Source: Diplocloster hominis (GTDB lineage: Bacteria > Bacillota > Clostridia > Lachnospirales > Lachnospiraceae). From it: 64,000 nucleotides of DNA. The position numbers and the translations under genes were made by a program. A model generated the notes under the pieces. That model worked only from the letters and a program-made list of their open reading frames with translations, had not been told where the DNA came from and did not search any database. The DNA lies in the NCBI RefSeq assembly GCF_032380655.1, contig NZ_JAWDIY010000006.1, positions 161,717 to 225,716 of the forward strand, given 5' to 3'. Below are positions 60,132 through 64,000 of this stretch, one piece after another. Every line of letters starts with the position of its first letter. The stretch's first letter is position 1.

Positions 60132-61349
60132 ATGAGGAATAAACGAATGAAACCGGCCTTCGGCGGCCGTTCCAAAATATGGAACCGGGTGTATACCTGT
60201 GTATTTCTGGCAAATGCAATGCTGTTCCTGGGGATGCAGATGGTAAATACGCTGGTTGCCAAATATGCGGATCATCTCGGCGCGACGGCCACGATTGTGG
60301 GACTGGTGTCCAGTCTGTTCGCTTTGACTGCGCTGATATTTAAGATTGTATCCGGCCCTTCCATCGATGCATTCAACCGGAAATATATTCTGATGGGGGC
60401 CATCGCCGTGATCGCGGTTTCCTTTTTTGGCTTTAGCATCTCCGACAGCGTCCCCATGCTGATCGCGTTCCGGCTGCTTCAGGGCTGCGGCCAGGCATTT
60501 ACGGCTACCTGCTGTCTGGCTCTGGCGGCGGATTCCCTTCCGGCTGACAAATTCGGGATCGGGATCGGTACCTTTACGTTGGCCCAGGCGGCCTGCCAGG
60601 CTATTGGCCCCACCATCGGGCTGTCACTGGCCCAGTCCATCGGTTACCAGCCCACATTCGTGATCGCCGGATGCTGCACGATGGGCGGCGTGCTTGTCGT
60701 GTCTCTGATTAAGAATCCCACCCGGGAGAAGAAGAAATTCCAGGTGTCCGTCAAGAACATCTTTGCGAAGGAAGCGGCTTTGCCGGCCGTCTTGCTGTTC
60801 TTTTTGCAGATGACCTTTATCAATATCAATTCCTTTCTGGTGATTTTCGCAAATAACCGCGGAGTCATGAATATCGGACTGTTCTATACGGTGTACGCGG
60901 TCTCCATGCTGTTCGCCCCCACTACGGTCGGAAAGCTGGCGGACCGGTTCGGGGCTGTGAAGGCACTGATACCGGCTATGTGCCTGTTTGCCCTGTCCTT
61001 TCTGATTATCAGCTTTTCCGGCAGCCTGCCGTTATTCCTGATCGCTGCTGTGGTGTCCGCCTTCGGATACGGCGCGGCCCAGCCGGCGGTCCAGACCTTG
61101 TGTATGAAATGCGTTCCGGAGTCCAGAAGGGGTTCCGCCAGCAGCACCAGCTATATTGGACAGGATCTGGGGAACCTGGCCGGTCCGGTGCTGGCCGGGG
61201 CGATCGCTGAACGGGCGGGTTATGCAGTCATGTGGCGCACGATGATCCTCCCTGTTATCATCGCTATTGTCCTGGTCATCTTGTTCCATACGAGGATTAC
61301 CGGTGTGGAAACTGAGTTTAAGGAAAGGGCTGTTTCCAGGGATGACTAG
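60132..61349 (+). CDS. MFS transporter
   Basis: 405 residues, 12 membrane segments. The loop between segments 2 and 3 (GPSIDAFNRKYILMGA) and its second-half equivalent (GKLADRFGAVKALIPA) are MFS signatures. Resembles drug- or sugar-efflux MFS members (MFS_1). GGAGG is 8 bases before the ATG. Its place at the operon end suggests uptake or export of the pathway compound. Confidence 0.9.
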   Translation: MRNKRMKPAFGGRSKIWNRVYTCVFLANAMLFLGMQMVNTLVAKYADHLGATATIVGLVSSLFALTALIFKIVSGPSIDAFNRKYILMGAIAVIAVSFFGFSISDSVPMLIAFRLLQGCGQAFTATCCLALAADSLPADKFGIGIGTFTLAQAACQAIGPTIGLSLAQSIGYQPTFVIAGCCTMGGVLVVSLIKNPTREKKKFQVSVKNIFAKEAALPAVLLFFLQMTFININSFLVIFANNRGVMNIGLFYTVYAVSMLFAPTTVGKLADRFGAVKALIPAMCLFALSFLIISFSGSLPLFLIAAVVSAFGYGAAQPAVQTLCMKCVPESRRGSASSTSYIGQDLGNLAGPVLAGAIAERAGYAVMWRTMILPVIIAIVLVILFHTRITGVETEFKERAVSRDD

Positions 61350-61380
61350 CACGCATACAACTTCCGCTGCGGAAGAAGGT

Positions 61381-61668
61381 ATGATTGATCAGATCGGTGT
61401 TCCCATACAGAAACAAACGGTTTTGATCCGCAGGGAATTGGCTGCCTTTTTCTTTATTCCGCTGGTACTTCCCTTAATCGTAATCACGGTTCTGATCATA
61501 GGTGCGCAGAAAATGTTCGGGGACTATGTCCTGCAGGAAGGCCTGATACCGATATATGGAATAATCACTTTGCTTGTATTTGCTGTGATCTATATCAGTT
61601 ATTTCGCCGCTACCTGTTCTGTGTTCAAACATACAGTTCTCAATCAAAATGGACATGTCCCAAACTGA
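61381..61668 (+). pseudogene. C-terminal remnant of an FtsX-like ABC permease
   Basis: IDQIGVPIQKQTVLIRRELAAFFFIPLVLPL and two membrane segments match the C-terminal end of BceB/FtsX-type permeases. The first three quarters are missing, and the end reads NQNGHVPN, encoded by a GGACATGTCC element (61651). No ribosome binding site. A truncated relic beside the MFS gene. Confidence 0.6.
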
Positions 61669-61690
61669 AATGGACATGTCCCCTTTTGTT
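61651..61690 (+). terminator. GGACATGTCC pair element with T-run
   Basis: Exact copies at 61651-61660 and 61672-61681, loop CAAACTGAAAT, then CCCTTTTG. Stem-loop plus T-run at the convergence of the FtsX remnant and the membrane-protein gene. Provides the last codons of the remnant. Confidence 0.75.
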
Positions 61691-62228
61691 ATTTATCCAG
61701 TTTTAGGTGTTTCCGTAGTTTACCCCAGACTGCAAATTGGAAATATTCATAAGCGCGGTCATATACAAATAAGATTACCTGCCCGATGACTAAAGCGATC
61801 CAGAGATAGGATGAGGTATGCTCCTGCTGGAACAGAAGACGCGGAAACAGAAACAGGATCGGAATATAGATGAGATTAAAAATAAGGTATTTCGCTGCCC
61901 AGAATAATGCTTTCCGGTTACGGGCAGCCTTTGCCTTACCTAACTGTCTCCAGACGATCTCCACCATCAGGATATAGAAACCCATAGCGGCGAAGGTTAC
62001 ACAGTGAAGCTTATTAGGCGCCACCATGAAGCTTAACAGGATGGAGGCCGCATAGAACGCGGCGCCTAAACCCATTCCAAATTCACGGATGACGATTCCC
62101 ACAAAGAAGGAAGCGGCTCCAAGCAGAAATAAAGTGTTAAACTTCAGAATACCGCTCAGTATCATTAAAAGGACTGTAAGTGCCAGAGAAACGCCTGTAA
62201 AGGCCATCTGTCTTGCGTTTACATGCAT
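61689..62228 (-). CDS. Membrane protein of unknown function
   Basis: 179 residues with five membrane segments (MAFTGVSLALTVLLMILSGIL; LFLLGAASFFVGIVI and others). Start 62228 (MHVNARQ) is preferred over 62252; the gene overlaps the DnaJ-like gene by 10 bases. Last gene of a three-gene unit found together in Lachnospiraceae as far as I remember. Resembles small ECF-S-like or DUF-type integral proteins. Confidence 0.65.
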   Translation of the reverse strand: MHVNARQMAFTGVSLALTVLLMILSGILKFNTLFLLGAASFFVGIVIREFGMGLGAAFYAASILLSFMVAPNKLHCVTFAAMGFYILMVEIVWRQLGKAKAARNRKALFWAAKYLIFNLIYIPILFLFPRLLFQQEHTSSYLWIALVIGQVILFVYDRAYEYFQFAVWGKLRKHLKLDK

Positions 62229-62848
62229 GAACAAAGATCTCCTCCCATACATTCACAACAGCTGTCCGCGATCCATAAGTCACAGCAGCAGTTTCCGGTG
62301 GTGGGCAGGCCCCCGCCCCGGTTGCTGTAACCGCCCTGCTGGTAGCGCTGGCTGTTCCACTGCAGCTGGTTTAACAGCTGGTTATACTGAGGATTACCGG
62401 GTTCCATATTGACCGCCTGACGGGCATGGTCCACGGCTACTACGTTGTTGCCGACACCGGCGTTGGCAGCGGCGCTGCAGTAATACCATCGCGCGCTGCG
62501 GTTCTGCATTCGGGACAGCAGATTCAGGGCTTCCTGATAATGGCCGGAGTTAACAAAGTTGACTGCCGCGTTTAATTCTACATCATCCTGGGAACCGCCG
62601 TAGGTCTGCTGGCTTTGCTGTGTACCGCCGTAACTGTTATAACCGCCGTACCCGCCTTCCCGCTCTTTCATGATCTGGTCGTAGGCCTCCTGGACTTCCT
62701 TGAATTTTTCCTCCGCCAGGCCGGAGAGAGGGTTGCCTACATAGGAATCCGGATGATATTTGCGGAGCTGCTCCCGATAAGCTTTTTTAATTTCATCGTT
62801 AGAGGCGTTTCTGTTCACGCCCAGTATACTATAGGGATCTGTTATCAT
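62219..62848 (-). CDS. J-domain protein with Cys-rich tail
   Basis: 209 residues. J domain at 1-65 (ITDPYSILGVNRNASNDEIKKAY then HPD in LRKYHPDSY), a Gly/Gln/Tyr-rich linker, TPR-like helices (LNLLSRMQNRSARWYYCSAAANA) and a C-terminal Cys cluster (CCCDLWIADSCCECMGGDLC). A DnaK co-chaperone with a possible metal-binding tail. Overlaps the DUF5685 gene start side by 20 bases. Confidence 0.88.
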   Translation of the reverse strand: MITDPYSILGVNRNASNDEIKKAYREQLRKYHPDSYVGNPLSGLAEEKFKEVQEAYDQIMKEREGGYGGYNSYGGTQQSQQTYGGSQDDVELNAAVNFVNSGHYQEALNLLSRMQNRSARWYYCSAAANAGVGNNVVAVDHARQAVNMEPGNPQYNQLLNQLQWNSQRYQQGGYSNRGGGLPTTGNCCCDLWIADSCCECMGGDLCSCM

Positions 62849-63686
62849 TGTCTTGTTCTTTTTCTTCCTTTCGCTTTTTCTGTATCTTGTTGTATTTCGC
62901 CCAGACACCGGAATAGAGAATATTACGCAGAATATCCGCATCCAGCAGACAGGGAAGTTTCTCGAATTCAGCACTGCACTCGCCCATCATCATGAGCATC
63001 ATCTGATAACACCGCTCTTCATAATCTTCCTGTTCACAGATCGCCCGCAGAGGATTGTAATGATTTCCTTTCAGATCCTCCGGCAGATCTTCATAGGCGT
63101 CCATGAGATATATGAATTTACCCAGGTAGAATCCCAGTCTTCGAAGAGTGGGTTCCCAATGATCCTTGCGATAGAGGAACAGCTCTTCCATCAGCTTTCC
63201 AAAACAACCGGAAACCAGGTCGATATCAGTGGACTGCTCCGCCTCATACTGCTGAAGCTGTCTCAGAGAATTCCGGATCGCGTCACTTTGTACAGGGTAC
63301 TGACGGATAATGTTCCTGACTTTCCGGTTCAGCAGGGTGGAACCGGCCAGACCGGGCAGGCTCTTATCATCCTTCCAGTCATCTTCAAAATGATAGCAGG
63401 CCAGTATGACATTCATGGCGGCCGTGTATTCGGTGATCTCATTTTGAAGCATCTCATGCTTTTGTACAGGATGAACGATGCAATGATGTTTTGATAAAGT
63501 CGTCTCGCTCTCATACAAAGAGGTCAGCAGCACAATCGCAAACGTCATATCATAAGTCAGCGTCATCTGCCCGAGAAAACCATACCTCTCTTTTAACATC
63601 CGGCAAAGGCCGCAATAATATGCTTTATATTTATAATAATCCTTCACCTTAAGTTCCGGTTTATCTATCATCACATATCCAAACAT
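62829..63686 (-). CDS. DUF5685 family protein
   Basis: 285 residues. N-terminal motif YYCGLCRMLKERYG with two conserved Cys, then mostly alpha-helical (YHFEDDWKDDKSLPG; YLMDAYEDLPEDLKGN), resembling the terpene-synthase-like or ferritin-like helical arrangement often noted in this family. Function unknown. It leads the unit DUF5685, DnaJ, membrane protein. Family name from memory. Confidence 0.75.
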   Translation of the reverse strand: MFGYVMIDKPELKVKDYYKYKAYYCGLCRMLKERYGFLGQMTLTYDMTFAIVLLTSLYESETTLSKHHCIVHPVQKHEMLQNEITEYTAAMNVILACYHFEDDWKDDKSLPGLAGSTLLNRKVRNIIRQYPVQSDAIRNSLRQLQQYEAEQSTDIDLVSGCFGKLMEELFLYRKDHWEPTLRRLGFYLGKFIYLMDAYEDLPEDLKGNHYNPLRAICEQEDYEERCYQMMLMMMGECSAEFEKLPCLLDADILRNILYSGVWAKYNKIQKKRKEEKEQDNDNRSL

Positions 63687-63721
63687 GGTATCTTCTCCGC
63701 TAAACTCCTGATATGCCCATG

Positions 63722-63750
63722 ATTATACTACATCTTGCGGGGGATTTCCA
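63722..63750 (-). promoter_or_regulatory. Probable promoter of the DUF5685 operon
   Basis: On the minus strand TGGAAA, 17 bases, TATAAT (63727-63722), about 36 bases before the start codon. The remaining 63751-63830 contains no gene. Confidence 0.45.
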
Positions 63751-63830
63751 GGGGAAGTGGAATCCTTCACATAATGTTCGCAATTTTTGTTACTAATTCA
63801 CGGCCAACTTTGGTAAATGGGGATTTAGAG

Positions 63831-64000
63831 AGGGGACTGGCACTTTTCGGTAGGAAAGCTAAATTTTCAAGTAACTGCGTGGAGAAAAGGGCCTGTCCCC
63901 GGATGTTGACTGTAATGGTCCATCCTTCTCGGGAAGCACTCGCTTTATTTCCCCGGATAAGCCAACATCCGGGGACAGGCCCCTTTCTCCACGCAGTTAC
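63831..64000. repeat. Large palindrome, family B copy 2 (reaches window edge)
   Basis: Arms 63871-63908 and 63963-64000 are reverse complements with one mismatch (GTAACTGCGTGGAGAAA; GGGCCTGTCCCCGGATGTTG). Preceded by the same AGAGGGGACTGGCA block as at 50845. May continue outside the window. Confidence 0.9.

Overview
The window looks like chromosome of a gut-type Clostridia, most likely a Lachnospiraceae member. This is inferred from gene families and AGGAGG-type ribosome binding sites, not from any marker gene. Support comes from many ribose-type, carbohydrate and peptide ABC transporters, a DUF5685/DnaJ/membrane-protein gene set at the right end, lipoprotein signals and moderate base composition. 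No rRNA, tRNA, CRISPR array or intact insertion sequence was seen. The content is accessory sugar metabolism packed with small structured repeats.

Layout: (1) 1-5.8 kb: a truncated BglG/MtlR-type regulator diverges from a PTS operon (epimerase, IIA, IIC, IIB, HPr, Enzyme I) that carries its own complete phosphate relay. (2) 5.8-7.6 kb: an array of GGACATGTCC palindromes, then an ECF sigma factor with its membrane anti-sigma partner. (3) 7.9-20.3 kb: a LacI regulator and two divergent transcription units. The left one holds an allose-type ROK kinase, an allulose-6-phosphate-type epimerase and a cupin phosphoglucose isomerase. The right one holds a PfkB kinase, a ribose-type ABC transporter, a DeoR regulator and a rhamnulokinase-like kinase. 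(4) 20.6-26.2 kb: TIM-barrel sugar isomerase, degenerate M24 peptidase homologue, AroE-like dehydrogenase, RpiB, class II aldolase and L-rhamnose isomerase. Together regions 3 and 4 suggest use of rhamnose and/or rare hexoses such as allose and allulose. (5) 26.3-32.2 kb: a nuclease-family remnant, aldo/keto reductase, thiamine pyrophosphokinase, an AAA ATPase, an iron alcohol dehydrogenase with a MerR-type promoter, and YaaA. (6) 32.4-43.3 kb: GH35, AraC, secreted GH30 with a ricin-type module, MalFG-type ABC transporter, LacI with a matching operator, and a second GH35-like enzyme; this reads as a beta-1,6-galactan/type II arabinogalactan locus. (7) 43.6-49.6 kb: NEW3-domain surface protein with an ABC exporter behind a candidate structured leader, then a metallo-beta-lactamase-fold protein and a MATE pump. 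(8) 49.8-61.3 kb: GntR/UTRA regulator, a complete Dpp/Opp transporter, an alpha/beta hydrolase, two paralogous cupin-like proteins and an MFS transporter. (9) 61.4-64 kb: an FtsX-type permease remnant and the DUF5685-DnaJ-membrane operon.

The most unusual signal is a repeated translation-leader element made of two short hairpins flanking ACCTGAAT and ending in TGGAGGAAA just before a start codon. It lies upstream of genes at 24918, 41741 (three tandem copies) and 56930, with a half copy upstream of 22713. Both stems change sequence between copies while keeping pairing. Three large near-perfect palindromes and a dispersed GGACATGTCC pair element are further unexplained repeat families.
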